From: Streptomyces sp. CB02058
Lineage (GTDB): Bacteria > Actinomycetota > Actinomycetes > Streptomycetales > Streptomycetaceae
Length of the DNA: 64,000 nt
NCBI RefSeq assembly: GCF_001905505.1
Contig: NZ_LIPG01000004.1
Span: 558,001-622,000, forward strand
Direction: 5' to 3'
In this document: positions 17,188 through 25,407 of the stretch, piece by piece
Position numbering within the stretch: the stretch's first letter is position 1
Layout: each line of letters begins with the position of its first letter
Position numbers and translations under genes: made by a program
The notes under the pieces: generated by a model
Seen by the model: only the letters and a program-made list of their open reading frames with translations
What the model was told of the DNA's origin: nothing
The model's database searches: none

Positions 17188-17616
17188 GAGCACCTCACTC
17201 ACTCCGCGTGCGGACGGCCCGGCTCGTCGCCGGGCGTCGTGGTCGACGAGGCCGACAACGTCCGAACGTGCGCGACGCCCAGTACAAGGCCGGCCGGCAG
17301 CCCGTCCCCGAAGCGCGTGAGGATCTCACGCACCGGCCTGTGCTCCAGCCGGTTCATCGCCGTCGAAGGCGCTGTCTCCGGCCGGCCGTCGCCGCCCTCA
17401 CGACGACCAGATCTGTGCCGGCCGTCGCCGCCCTCACGACGACCAGATCTGTGCCGGCCGTCGCCGCCCTCACGACGACCAGATCTGTGATCGACATCAC
17501 CTGCGAGAACCACCTGCCCGCGGCGGCTGTCTTACGACCGGACACCCTCGAGAAGCAACAGCTGGACGAGGCGACCATGACCGCTCTTCCACAGGCAACA
17601 ACGGGAAAGGTTACTC
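17188..17616. other. 429-bp gap holding the tandem repeat and the leader of the secreted protein
   Basis: Apart from the 36-bp repeats, the stretch 17490-17616 is the likely 5' region of the gene at 17617. Short open frames exist (for example 17239-17490), but they consist of the repeats and have no SD, so I do not call them. Confidence 0.5.
17382..17489. repeat. 36-bp perfect tandem repeat, three copies
   Basis: Three exact head-to-tail copies at 17382-17417, 17418-17453 and 17454-17489. Each unit starts CCGGCCGTCGCCGCCC and ends CAGATCTGTG, holding an 8-bp palindrome CAGATCTG. The 36-bp period keeps all reading frames open, giving repeated peptides such as VVVRAATAGTDL (minus) or AVAALTTTRSVP (plus), but there is no supported gene around them. 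Confidence 0.9.
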
Positions 17617-17988
17617 ATGAAACTGACCGTCAAAAGTGCAGCGGTGGCGGCTACCATCGCTGCCACCGTCGTGCTGGCGGCCCCGGTGACAGCGTCCGCC
17701 GCTGACCCCAAGGACGGCTATCTGGGAGGCAAGGTCTACCTCTTCGACGGCCACGATCTCACCGGGGACGCACTGGCACTCGCGCCGGCGGACATCCCCT
17801 ACATCGACTGGGCGTGGAACGACCGGGCCAGTTCGGTGTGGAACCTCACCAGCGGTCAGGTCTGCATCTACACCGATGCCGACTACCACGGCTACCACTT
17901 CAGCATCCCCGCGGGGGGCAAGCAGGAACTTCTGTTCCTCTACGACAACTCGGTGTCCTCCATCTCGGTCGGTGGCTGCGGAGGCTGA
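17617..17988 (+). CDS. secreted beta/gamma-crystallin-fold protein, peptidase inhibitor I36-like
   Basis: A 123-residue secreted protein: Sec signal peptide (MKLTVKSAAVAATIAATVVL, predicted cleavage after ASA, about residue 28) and a mature domain of about 95 residues with two Greek-key motifs (VYLFDGHDLTGDALAL and VCIYTDADYHGYHFSIPAGG), each with the Y/F-x-G core. Two cysteines (VCIY and GGCGG) could form a disulfide. Such domains include the SMPI-type metalloprotease inhibitors of Streptomyces. The start is supported by GGGAAAGG. It is followed by a strong terminator and lies in the accessory patch. Confidence 0.85.
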   Translation: MKLTVKSAAVAATIAATVVLAAPVTASAADPKDGYLGGKVYLFDGHDLTGDALALAPADIPYIDWAWNDRASSVWNLTSGQVCIYTDADYHGYHFSIPAGGKQELLFLYDNSVSSISVGGCGG

Positions 17989-18004
17989 GCCGGCTGATCG
18001 ACCG

Positions 18005-18045
18005 ATCCCGGCGTCCGCCCGCTCAGCGCGGGTGGACGCCGGGAT
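18005..18045 (+). terminator. terminator of the crystallin-fold gene
   Basis: An 18-bp stem (18005-18022 with 18028-18045) with one G-T pair and a 5-nt loop, 16 nt after the stop codon. The left arm begins ATCCCGGCGTCC. Confidence 0.85.
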
Positions 18046-18063
18046 GTGGCCCGATGGCCCCGC

Positions 18064-18243
18064 GGTGAGCCAGCCGGAGGCACTGGTGCCGGCGACGTTG
18101 AAGATGCCGACGAGTGCGAGCAGGGTCGATGCGGTGGTGGTGGCCATGCCGTGGTCGTGGGCGGCGGGGGTGAAGTGGGTCCACATGACGCCGTTGGTGG
18201 TGGCGCCGCAGATCGCGAAGGTGGCGGCCAGCAGCCAACGGGC
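18064..18243 (-). pseudogene. MFS transporter fragment
   Basis: About 60 codons with a clear MFS signature, RWLLAATFAICGATTNGVMW and then FTPAAHDHGM, ending GTSASGWLT: one and a half membrane segments and the GTxASGWLTD loop of a 12-TM exporter. Both flanks are unrelated; upstream the similarity stops at an apparent frame change, and downstream it runs into the terminator of the gene at 17617. It is a relic, possibly once paired with the ArsR-like regulator at 16177. Confidence 0.78.
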
Positions 18244-18378
18244 GGGCGTGAGGCACCGAGGGGCCGGTGGCGCTGTCCAGCCACGCGGTGACGTGGCTGC
18301 GGGCGGAGGAGATCTCCTCCATCCGCGCTGGGCCTGGTGGACCCGCCGGGCTGCCGGTGAAGTGGACAACGCTGCGCG
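18244..18378. other. residual DNA at the right edge of the accessory patch
   Basis: On the minus strand one frame reads ARMEEISSARSHVTAWLDSA, which looks protein-like but has neither start nor SD and is out of frame with the MFS fragment. It may be further debris of the same event. Confidence 0.35.
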
Positions 18379-19428
18379 TCAGTGCGCCTGGTCGCCCACC
18401 GGCACTCCGGCCTCCAGGTTCAGCACGGTGGACCGCTCGCGGGCGCGCAGGGCCCACCGGAGCCGTTCGAAGCGGGTCGGCGGGAGCAGGAGCGCCGCCT
18501 CCTCCTCGGTGACGAACCGCCAGCCGCGCAGCTCCGCGCCCGGCAGGAGCAGCCGTGCGGCCTCGTCGCCGTGCAGTCGGCCGCCGTCGAACAGGAAGCG
18601 CAGCCCTCCGTACGCCGGCCGCTTCGGGGCCTCCCAGTCGACCACCAGCAGCTTCGGCTCCGCGGTGAGGCGGAGCCCCAGTTCCTCGGCGACCTCGCGG
18701 ACACCGGCCTGGGCCGGGGCCTCGCCCGCCTCCACCACTCCCCCGGGAAACTCCCAGCCCGGCTTGTAGGTGGGGTCGACGAGCAGAACCCTGTCCTGCT
18801 CGTCGAAGAGCAGGACCCCGGACGCGACGGTCTCCGCACGCGGTTCGGGGGTCTGGACTATCCCGCACTCCTTGGCCTCGCCGGTGCGCAGTGCCTCCGC
18901 TATGCGCTCCGCCGTCTCGAACGGAGTGAGGGCGCTGGTGTCGATCGTGAGGGCGTCCGCGCCGATCCATCCGAGAGCCGCGCGGTAGGGCTCCATGTGC
19001 GCGTACGCCCACTGCCGGATCCGTTCGCTGTGCTCGGGATCGCCGGGGAATTCCTCACGCCCGGCTATCCGCTCACGCAGGATCGTTTCCTCAGGTGAGA
19101 GCAGTACATGGCGCACCGGAATCCGCCGCGAGGCGAGCCCGCCGAAGATCTCGTCGCGGTAGTCCTGCCTCAGCAGTGTCATCGGCACCACCAGCACCCC
19201 GGAGAGCTCGGCGAGAAGCGCCGCCGCCGTGTCGACGACCAGACGCCGCCAGATCGGCAGGTCCTGGAAGTCGGTCACCTCGGCGAGCTTCTTCTGGGGA
19301 AGCAGCTCGCGCAGTCCCGCTCCGACCAGCTCCGGGTCGTAGAAGGTGCTGTTCGGGATCAGATCGATCAGTTCGCACGCGGCGCTGGTCTTGCCCGCAC
19401 TGAACGCACCGTTGATCCAGACGATCAC
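18379..19428 (-). CDS. P-loop kinase-NUDIX hydrolase fusion protein
   Basis: A 349-residue two-domain protein. Residues 1-180 are a P-loop NTPase: Walker A NGAFSAGKTS (6-15), DLPIWRRLVVDTAA and LLSPEETILRERI as later helices, similar to actinobacterial AAA/adenylylsulfate-kinase-like proteins. Residues 199-340 are a NUDIX domain with a complete Nudix box, G230-x5-E236-x7-R244-E245-VAEELGL. It probably phosphorylates or binds a small molecule and hydrolyses a nucleoside diphosphate derivative; substrates are unknown. GTG start with AGAGGGGG upstream. It has no operon partner. Confidence 0.87.
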   Translation of the reverse strand: MIVWINGAFSAGKTSAACELIDLIPNSTFYDPELVGAGLRELLPQKKLAEVTDFQDLPIWRRLVVDTAAALLAELSGVLVVPMTLLRQDYRDEIFGGLASRRIPVRHVLLSPEETILRERIAGREEFPGDPEHSERIRQWAYAHMEPYRAALGWIGADALTIDTSALTPFETAERIAEALRTGEAKECGIVQTPEPRAETVASGVLLFDEQDRVLLVDPTYKPGWEFPGGVVEAGEAPAQAGVREVAEELGLRLTAEPKLLVVDWEAPKRPAYGGLRFLFDGGRLHGDEAARLLLPGAELRGWRFVTEEEAALLLPPTRFERLRWALRARERSTVLNLEAGVPVGDQAH

Positions 19429-19620
19429 GGGTCCCCCTCTTCCGTAGCCCCCTGTGGCTTGCCCGCAACACCCCGCTGCGGAAACCCCGTCGGGGCGCGC
19501 GGTTGCGCCGGGATGCCGCCGGAGGACCGCAGGGGCGTTCACTGTACGAGTCCGGCCGTAACGAGGTGCCGCCGACCGTCGTTGGAGCGGACAGCCACTG
19601 GAACGACGAGGGGGTACGCG

Positions 19621-19797
19621 GTGCGCCGCACGGTACTTGAGCAGTTTCCCGCGGGTGGGCCCCGCGGCAGTCGGCCCGCGGAGGAGTTCGCGGCGGCCCG
19701 CCGCGGCGAGGGGACGCCCGCCGAGGTGGTGATGGACATGGAGCGCGACGCGTTCCTGGTGGTGGTGCCCCAGCAACCCACGGACCGGAGCAGCTGA
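19621..19797 (+). CDS. small hypothetical protein
   Basis: A 58-residue protein, not recognised as a named family. GTG start with GAGGGGG about 8 nt upstream. The sequence has a basic leader (MRRTVLEQFPAGGPRG), a short helix (AEEFAAARR) and a strand (DAFLVVVPQQP). No signal peptide. The codon third positions are GC-rich as in real genes of the region, which supports coding. Confidence 0.6.
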   Translation: MRRTVLEQFPAGGPRGSRPAEEFAAARRGEGTPAEVVMDMERDAFLVVVPQQPTDRSS

Positions 19798-19801
19798 CCC
19801 C

Positions 19802-19857
19802 GGCACCACAAGCACCACAGGCTCACTACCGGCACCACAGGTACCACAGGTACCACC
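19802..19857. repeat. degenerate CACCACAGGTAC short tandem repeat
   Basis: A run of GCACCACA/GTACCACAG units of 9-12 bp (five or so) follows the stop codon of the 58-residue gene. It is non-coding in any supported frame. Confidence 0.7.
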
Positions 19858-19901
19858 GGGAGCCGTCCCCGCCATCGGGCGGAGCGCCGGCCCGCACGCG
19901 C

Positions 19902-20870
19902 CTACTGCGCGGCCACGGCCCGTACGCCGTTCGCGCCGCCGGGACGCACCGTGGAAGCGGCCGCAGCCGCCCCCACGAGGCCCGCGTCGGTGCCCATGAC
20001 GGCAGCGGTCACCGTGAGTCCCTCGACGAAGGAGAGCGTGGCGTAGTCGCGCAGGGACCTGCGCAGCGGCGCGAAGAGCACCTCGCCCGCGCCCGCGACT
20101 CCCCCGCCGATCACCGCGATGTCGATGTCGGCGAGCGTGGCGGTGGCGGCGATTCCGGCGGCGAGCGCCTGGGCGGCCCGCTCGAAGGAGGCGACCGCGA
20201 CAGGGTTCCCGGCCCGCGCGGACGCGGCGACGGCCGCTGCCGTGACGTCACCGTCCGGGCCCGGCCGCCAGCCGTTCTCCAGGGCCCGCCGGGCGATGTT
20301 GGGGCCGCTGGCGAGGCGTTCCACGCACCCGCGCGCACCGCACGGGCAGAGGTCGCCGTCCAGGTCGACGCTGATGTGGCCGATGTGGCCCGCGTTGCCC
20401 GAGGGGCCGGGGTGCAGCTTTCCGCCGAGTACGAGGCCGCCGCCGACGCCGGTGGAGACGACCAGGCACAGCGCGTTGTCGTACCCCCGGGCCGCGCCCA
20501 GCCAGTGTTCGGCCGCCGTCATCGCGACCCCGTCACCCACGAGCGCGACCGGCAGGCCGCCCGTCGCCGCGCCCACGCGGTCGACCAGCGGAAAGCCGCG
20601 CCAGCCCGGGACGTTGACCGGGCTGACCGTGCCCGCGGAGGCGTCCACGGGCCCGGCGCTGCCGATGCCGACCGCGCCGGCCCGGTGCCAGAGGGGGGAG
20701 GCCGTGAGTTCGGCGAGGACGTCGCTCACGGCGCCCATCACCGCCTCGGCTCCCTCCCGTGCGGGTGTGGGCCGCTGGGCCCGTACGAGAAGGGATCCGC
20801 CGCCGTCCACCAGAGCCCCGGCGATCTTGGTACCGCCGATGTCGAGCGCGGCGACGAGGTCGGTATGCAT
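19902..20870 (-). CDS. ROK family sugar kinase (glucokinase-like)
   Basis: A 322-residue ROK kinase without a DNA-binding domain. The ATP phosphate motif is LDIGGTKIAGALVDG (9-23), the central GVGGGLVLGGKLHPGPSGNA holds the sugar site, HIGHISVD the catalytic region, and CPCGARGCVERLASG the zinc loop. It phosphorylates a hexose or hexosamine at O6; the exact sugar is unknown. Start 20870 has GGAGAG about 10 nt upstream. It is divergent from a LacI repressor with an operator between them. Confidence 0.86.
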   Translation of the reverse strand: MHTDLVAALDIGGTKIAGALVDGGGSLLVRAQRPTPAREGAEAVMGAVSDVLAELTASPLWHRAGAVGIGSAGPVDASAGTVSPVNVPGWRGFPLVDRVGAATGGLPVALVGDGVAMTAAEHWLGAARGYDNALCLVVSTGVGGGLVLGGKLHPGPSGNAGHIGHISVDLDGDLCPCGARGCVERLASGPNIARRALENGWRPGPDGDVTAAAVAASARAGNPVAVASFERAAQALAAGIAATATLADIDIAVIGGGVAGAGEVLFAPLRRSLRDYATLSFVEGLTVTAAVMGTDAGLVGAAAAASTVRPGGANGVRAVAAQ

Positions 20871-20945
20871 CGGTGTGGACTCTCCGGAGGGGTGAGGCGC
20901 AGGACCTGCGGCTTCAGTCTTATGGTCCACCCAGTCTCCATTCTC

Positions 20946-20972
20946 TTGACAACGTTGTCCAGGGCCTATGCT
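20946..20972 (+). promoter_or_regulatory. lacI promoter with embedded operator GACAACGTTGTC
   Basis: TTGACA (20946-20951) and TATGCT (20967-20972), 15 bp apart. The perfect 12-bp palindrome GACAACGTTGTC (20948-20959), with the CG centre typical of LacI-family sites, overlaps the -35 box. It lies 77 bp upstream of the ROK kinase start, so one repressor could control both directions. Confidence 0.75.
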
Positions 20973-21043
20973 CGACGCCACAGCACCCGGACCCGCCTAC
21001 GGGGGGCCGGAACCACCCGTTCCCGACGACAGGACAGCGCACC

Positions 21044-22075
21044 GTGGCCGAGACCGCCCGTCACTCCGAGTCCCGCTACGGCAACAGGCCGACCATGAAG
21101 GATGTGGCGGCCCGTGCCGGTGTGGGCCTCAAGACGGTCTCCCGGGTGGTGAACAGCGAGCCCGGGGTCACCCCCGACACCGAGCGCCGCGTGCAGGAGG
21201 CGATCGAGGCGCTCGGCTTCCGCCGCAACGACAGCGCGCGCGTCCTCCGCAAGGGCCGCACCGCGTCCATCGGCCTGGTCCTGGAGGACCTCGCCGACCC
21301 GTTCTACGGCCCGCTGAGCCGCGCCGTTGAGGAAGTGGCCCGCGCCCACGGGGCCCTGCTGATCAACGGCTCCAGCGCCGAGGACCCGGAGCGCGAGCAG
21401 GAGCTCGTCCTGGCGCTCTGCGCCCGCCGGGTGGACGGACTCATCGTGATCCCGGCGGGGGACGACCACCGCTATCTGGAGCCCGAGATGAAGGCGGGCA
21501 TCGCCACGGTGTTCGTCGACCGCCCCGCAGGGCGGGTCGACGCGGACATGGTCCTGTCGGACAGCTTCGGCGGCGCACGCGCCGGGGTCGCCCATCTGAT
21601 CGCGCACGGCCACCGCAGGATCGGCTTCGTCGGCGACCAGCCGCGCATCCACACCGCGACGGAACGACTGCGCGGTTACCACGAGGCCCTGTCGGACGCC
21701 GGGATCGAGGTGGCCGAGTCCTGGGTCTCCCTCGGACCGACCGATCCGGCACGGGTCAGGTCCGCGGTCGAGACCATGCTCTCCGGCCCCGAGCCGGTGA
21801 CCGCGGTGTTCGCGGGCAACAACCGGGTGACGGTCACCGCCGTGCGTGTCCTCGCGGAGTGCGAACGCCGGATCGCCCTGGTCGGCTTCGACGACATCGA
21901 ACTGGCCGATCTGCTCGGCATCACGGTGATCTCCCAGGACGCCGCGGCCGTCGGCCGCACGGCGGCGGAACACCTGTTCCGCCGCCTCGACGGCGCGGGT
22001 CACGCACCTGTCAGGGTGGAGCTCCCGACCCGGCTCATCCCCCGTGGCTCGGGAGAACTGCCTCCCGCGCCGTAG
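21044..22075 (+). CDS. LacI family transcriptional regulator
   Basis: A 343-residue repressor: HTH at 17-40 (TMKDVAARAGVGLKTVSRVV, with LxxVARxAGVSxxTVSRVLN-type spacing), hinge helix, and a periplasmic-binding-like core (IGLVLEDLADPFYGPLSRAV, 80-99; FDDIELADLLGITVISQD near the C terminus). GTG start with AGGA upstream; an internal ATG at 21095 is an alternative. The effector is likely the sugar handled by the neighbouring ROK kinase. Confidence 0.9.
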   Translation: MAETARHSESRYGNRPTMKDVAARAGVGLKTVSRVVNSEPGVTPDTERRVQEAIEALGFRRNDSARVLRKGRTASIGLVLEDLADPFYGPLSRAVEEVARAHGALLINGSSAEDPEREQELVLALCARRVDGLIVIPAGDDHRYLEPEMKAGIATVFVDRPAGRVDADMVLSDSFGGARAGVAHLIAHGHRRIGFVGDQPRIHTATERLRGYHEALSDAGIEVAESWVSLGPTDPARVRSAVETMLSGPEPVTAVFAGNNRVTVTAVRVLAECERRIALVGFDDIELADLLGITVISQDAAAVGRTAAEHLFRRLDGAGHAPVRVELPTRLIPRGSGELPPAP

Positions 22076-22078
22076 CCG

Positions 22079-23377
22079 CTACGGCGCCGTCACGGTCAGA
22101 CCGCCGCGCCGGGGTGAGGCGAAGCCGTCCAGGTCCGCGCGGGTCAGACCGGTGAGCCCGGTGACCTCCTCGGCGTCCAGGGCACCGCAGTCGATCCCGC
22201 GCAGCAGGTACCCGCTGAGCGCCTTGGCGGTGGCGGGCTCGTCCATGACGTCCCCGCCCGCCTTGGCGACGTAGGCGGCCAGCCGGGCCGCGGCCTGGCC
22301 CAGGCCCTCGCGGTAGAAGGTGTAGACGGCCGCGTAGCGGGTGGGCAGATGGCGCGGGTGCATGTCCCAGCCCTGGTAGTAGGCGCGGGCCAGGGCGCGG
22401 CGGGTGAGGCCGTAGTGCAGGCGCCAGGCGTCGTGGACCTGCTGGGCGGGCCCGACGGGCAGCACGTTGGTGGAGCCGTCGCAGACGCGTACGCCGGTGC
22501 CGGCCGCCGCGACCTGCATGACAGCCTTGGCGTGGTCGGCTGCGGGGTGGTCACTGGCCTGGTAGGCGGGGCTGACACCGACGCAGGCGCTGTAGTCGAA
22601 CGTCCCGTAGTGCAGCCCGGTCGCCCGGCCCCGCGCGGCGTCGATCATGCGGGCCACGGCGGCGGTGCCGTCGGCGGCCAGGATCGACTGGCTGGTCTCG
22701 ATCTGGATCTCGAACCCGAGGCGCCCGGCCGGCAGGCCATGGGTCTCCTCGAAGGCTTCGAGCAGCCGCACGAAGGCGGTGACCTGCTCGGGGTACGTCA
22801 CCTTGGGCAGCGTCAGCACGAGCCCGTCGGGCAGGCCTCCGGCCCGCATCAGCCCGGTGAGGAAGATGTCCGTGGTGCGGATGCCCCGGTCACGCACGGC
22901 GGCTTCCATGCACTTCATGCGGATGCCCATGTACGGGGCCGCGGTCCCGTCGCCGTACGCCGCGGCGACCAGTCGGGCCGCGCGGGCCGCGGCCTCGTCC
23001 TCCTCGGCGTCGGGGCGCGGCCCGTAGCCGTCCTCGAAGTCGATGCGCAGGTCTTCGACGGGTTCACGCTCCAGCTTCGCGCGCACCCGGTCGTGGACGG
23101 GCCCGGCGAGCTCCTGCGGGATGCCGAGGATTCCGGCGAGAGCGGCGGCGTCGGGAGCGTGCTCGTCGAGGGCGGCGAGCGCCTGTTCGCCCCAGGAGCG
23201 CAGGGTGGTGGCGGTGAAGTCGTCGGCGGACACGTAGACGGTGTGCACGGGCTGGCGTGTGCCGGGGTCTCCCGGGTAACGACGGGCGAGTTCGGCGTCC
23301 ACCGCCGCGAGGGAGGCGCCGATCTCCTCACCGACCGTGCCGGCGAGGCTCGTTGCCACCTTCTCCTGCTGACCCAT
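22079..23377 (-). CDS. DUF6986 family protein, HpcH/HpaI aldolase-like
   Basis: A 432-residue TIM-barrel protein. The CitE/HpcH-type metal and phosphoenolpyruvate site shows as DLRIDFEDGYGPR (about 114-126) and FEIQIETSQSILAADG (with the catalytic E), and GLHYGTFDYSACVGVSPAYQ is characteristic of this family. It is probably a lyase or aldolase acting on a C-C bond; the substrate is unknown. Start 23377 has GGAGGG 7 nt upstream, better than 23392. Convergent with lacI by 3 nt. Confidence 0.82.
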   Translation of the reverse strand: MGQQEKVATSLAGTVGEEIGASLAAVDAELARRYPGDPGTRQPVHTVYVSADDFTATTLRSWGEQALAALDEHAPDAAALAGILGIPQELAGPVHDRVRAKLEREPVEDLRIDFEDGYGPRPDAEEDEAAARAARLVAAAYGDGTAAPYMGIRMKCMEAAVRDRGIRTTDIFLTGLMRAGGLPDGLVLTLPKVTYPEQVTAFVRLLEAFEETHGLPAGRLGFEIQIETSQSILAADGTAAVARMIDAARGRATGLHYGTFDYSACVGVSPAYQASDHPAADHAKAVMQVAAAGTGVRVCDGSTNVLPVGPAQQVHDAWRLHYGLTRRALARAYYQGWDMHPRHLPTRYAAVYTFYREGLGQAAARLAAYVAKAGGDVMDEPATAKALSGYLLRGIDCGALDAEEVTGLTGLTRADLDGFASPRRGGLTVTAP

Positions 23378-23436
23378 GACCGTACCCTCCATGATTCGAC
23401 TATTTCCGCTTCCCGGAATCCTGCATCCGCATAGTG

Positions 23437-23464
23437 AAGTTATAAGGCGCCTGGTCGTGCGTCA
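23437..23464 (-). promoter_or_regulatory. possible promoter of the DUF6986 gene
   Basis: Reading the minus strand, TTGACG is followed after about 15 bp by TATAAC. Between them lies the palindrome AGGCGCCT (23445-23452), which recurs upstream of etfB at 25408-25415. Confidence 0.5.
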
Positions 23465-23477
23465 ATGGTGATCGGAA

Positions 23478-23523
23478 ACGGCCCGGGGCCGCGCGGTGAG
23501 AACACCACGCGGCCCCGGGCCGT
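23478..23523 (-). terminator. terminator of etfBA
   Basis: A 16-bp perfect stem (ACGGCCCGGGGCCGCG at 23478-23493 with 23508-23523), one mismatch, 4 more pairs and a GAAA-like 4-nt loop, 24 nt after the etfA stop. Confidence 0.88.
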
Positions 23524-23547
23524 CGTACGGGCTTGGCTTCCCGCGGG

Positions 23548-24510
23548 TCAGCCCTTGCGGGACTTGACCTCGTCGGTGAGCTGCGGGACGACGTCGAAGA
23601 GGTCGCCGACGACGCCGTAGTCGACGAGGTCGAAGATGGGGGCTTCGGCGTCCTTGTTGACCGCGACGATGGTCTTCGAGGTCTGCATGCCCGCGCGGTG
23701 CTGGATCGCGCCGGAGATGCCGGAGGCGATGTACAGCTGCGGCGAGACCGACTTGCCGGTCTGGCCGACCTGGTTGGTGTGCGGGTACCAGCCGGCGTCG
23801 ACCGCGGCACGCGAGGCGCCGACGGCCGCACCGAGCGAGTCGGCGAGGGCCTCGATGATCGCGAAGTTCTCCGCGCCGTTGACGCCACGGCCGCCGGAGA
23901 CGACGATCGCGGCCTCGGTCAGCTCGGGGCGGCCCGTCGACTCGCGCGGGGTGCGGGAGAGGACCTTGGTGCCGGTCGCCGTGGCCGAGAAGGAGACCGT
24001 GAGGGCCTCGACGGTGCCGGCGGCGGGGGCGGCCTCGACGGCGGCCGAGTTCGGCTTGACCGTGATGACCGGAGTGCCCTTGGAGACACGGGACTTGGTG
24101 GTGTACGAGGCGGCGAACGCCGACTGCGTCGCGACCGGACCCTCGGCACCGGCCTCGAGGTCGACGGCGTCGGTGATGATGCCCGAGCCGATACGCAGCG
24201 CGAGACGCGCGGCGATCTCCTTGGCCTCCGCGGAGGAGGGCAGGAGCACGGCGGCCGGGGACACCGCGTCGTAGGCGGCCTGGAGGGCGTCGACCTTGGG
24301 TACGACGAGGTAGTCGGCGAACTCGGCGGCGTCCGCGGTGAGCACCTTGACCGCGCCGTGCTCGGCGAGCACGGCGGCGGTGTCGGCGGCACCGTTGCCC
24401 AGCGCGAGGGCGACGGGCTCACCGATGCGGCGGGCGAGCGTCAGCAGCTCCAGCGTGGGCTTGCGGACGGCACCGTCCACGTGGTCGACATAGACGAGAA
24501 CTTCAGCCAT
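23548..24510 (-). CDS. etfA: electron transfer flavoprotein subunit alpha
   Basis: A 320-residue EtfA. The C-terminal FAD-binding domain shows the family signatures VSGGRGVNG (about 191-199), GQTGKSVSPQLYIASGISGA and then QHRAGMQTSKTIVAVNKDAE, followed by PIFDLVDYGVVGDLFDV. It forms a heterodimer with EtfB that passes electrons from acyl-CoA dehydrogenases to an ETF:quinone oxidoreductase. It is downstream of etfB (58-nt gap), same operon. Confidence 0.96.
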   Translation of the reverse strand: MAEVLVYVDHVDGAVRKPTLELLTLARRIGEPVALALGNGAADTAAVLAEHGAVKVLTADAAEFADYLVVPKVDALQAAYDAVSPAAVLLPSSAEAKEIAARLALRIGSGIITDAVDLEAGAEGPVATQSAFAASYTTKSRVSKGTPVITVKPNSAAVEAAPAAGTVEALTVSFSATATGTKVLSRTPRESTGRPELTEAAIVVSGGRGVNGAENFAIIEALADSLGAAVGASRAAVDAGWYPHTNQVGQTGKSVSPQLYIASGISGAIQHRAGMQTSKTIVAVNKDAEAPIFDLVDYGVVGDLFDVVPQLTDEVKSRKG

Positions 24511-24568
24511 GGGACTTCAATCTCCTGCGTGCGAGAAAGTGCGGGGCGGTGGAGGGAACAGCCGGGGC

Positions 24569-25354
24569 TCAGATGAACTTCTGGCCCGCGAGGAACTCGG
24601 CCAGCTGCTTGCCGCCCTCACCCTCGTCCTTGACGATCGTGCCCGCGGTGCGGGCGGGGCGCTCGGCCGCGGAGTCGACCGCGGTCCAGGAGCCGCCGAG
24701 ACCGACCTCGTCCGCCTCGATCTCCAGGTCCTCCAGGTCCAGGGCCTCGACCGGCTTCTTCTTGGCCGCCATGATGCCCTTGAAGGAGGGGTAACGGGCC
24801 TCGCCCGACTGGTCGGTCACGGAGACCACGGCCGGCAGGGACGCCTCGAGCTGCTCGCTCGCGGAGTCGCCGTCGCGGCGGCCCTTGACCGTGCCGTCCT
24901 CGACCGAGACCTCGGAGAGCAGCGTGACCTGCGGGACACCGAGGCGCTCCGCGAGCAGTGCCGGCAGCACGCCCATGGTGCCGTCGGTCGACGCCATGCC
25001 GCAGATGACCAGGTCGTAACCGGTCTTCTCGATGGCCTTGGCCAGCACCAGAGACGTGCCGATGACGTCGGTGCCGTGCAGGTCGTCGTCCTCGACGTGG
25101 ACGGCCTTGTCGGCGCCCATCGACAGCGCCTTGCGCAGCGCGTCCTTGGCGTCCTCGGGGCCCACCGTGAGCACGGTGATCTCCGCGTCGTCCGCCTCGT
25201 CGGCGATCTGCAGCGCCTGCTCGACGGCGTACTCGTCGAGCTCCGACAGCAGACCGTCGACGTCGTCACGGTCCAGGGTCAGGTCATCGGCGAAGTGCCG
25301 GTCGCCGGTGGCGTCGGGCACGTACTTCACACAGACAACGATCCTCAAGCTCAC
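24569..25354 (-). CDS. etfB: electron transfer flavoprotein subunit beta
   Basis: A 261-residue EtfB of normal length. Features: MSLRIVVCVKYVPDATGDRH start, VDGLLSELDEYAVEQALQI, the AMP-binding GTSLVLAKAIEKTGYDLVIC and GMASTDGTMGVLPALLAERL block, and PSFKGIMAAKKKPVEALDL near the C terminus. GTG start with GGAGAG 5 nt upstream. First gene of etfBA. Confidence 0.96.
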   Translation of the reverse strand: MSLRIVVCVKYVPDATGDRHFADDLTLDRDDVDGLLSELDEYAVEQALQIADEADDAEITVLTVGPEDAKDALRKALSMGADKAVHVEDDDLHGTDVIGTSLVLAKAIEKTGYDLVICGMASTDGTMGVLPALLAERLGVPQVTLLSEVSVEDGTVKGRRDGDSASEQLEASLPAVVSVTDQSGEARYPSFKGIMAAKKKPVEALDLEDLEIEADEVGLGGSWTAVDSAAERPARTAGTIVKDEGEGGKQLAEFLAGQKFI

Positions 25355-25407
25355 GCCGGCTCTCCTACTGCATCGTCATTTCTGGGCTGCCTTGTTGCAC
25401 GCAGCAT

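Noticed and set aside
17382..17489. CRISPR array
   Set aside because: The repeats are directly adjacent with no spacers, only three copies, and no cas genes are present.
17239..17490. An 83-codon plus-strand ORF containing the 36-bp repeats
   Set aside because: No SD, the repeats keep several frames open at once, and no protein family fits. Treated as a minisatellite.
19802..19857. Factor-dependent terminator or structured RNA
   Set aside because: The CACCACAGGTAC units form no stable stem on inspection; recorded only as a short repeat.
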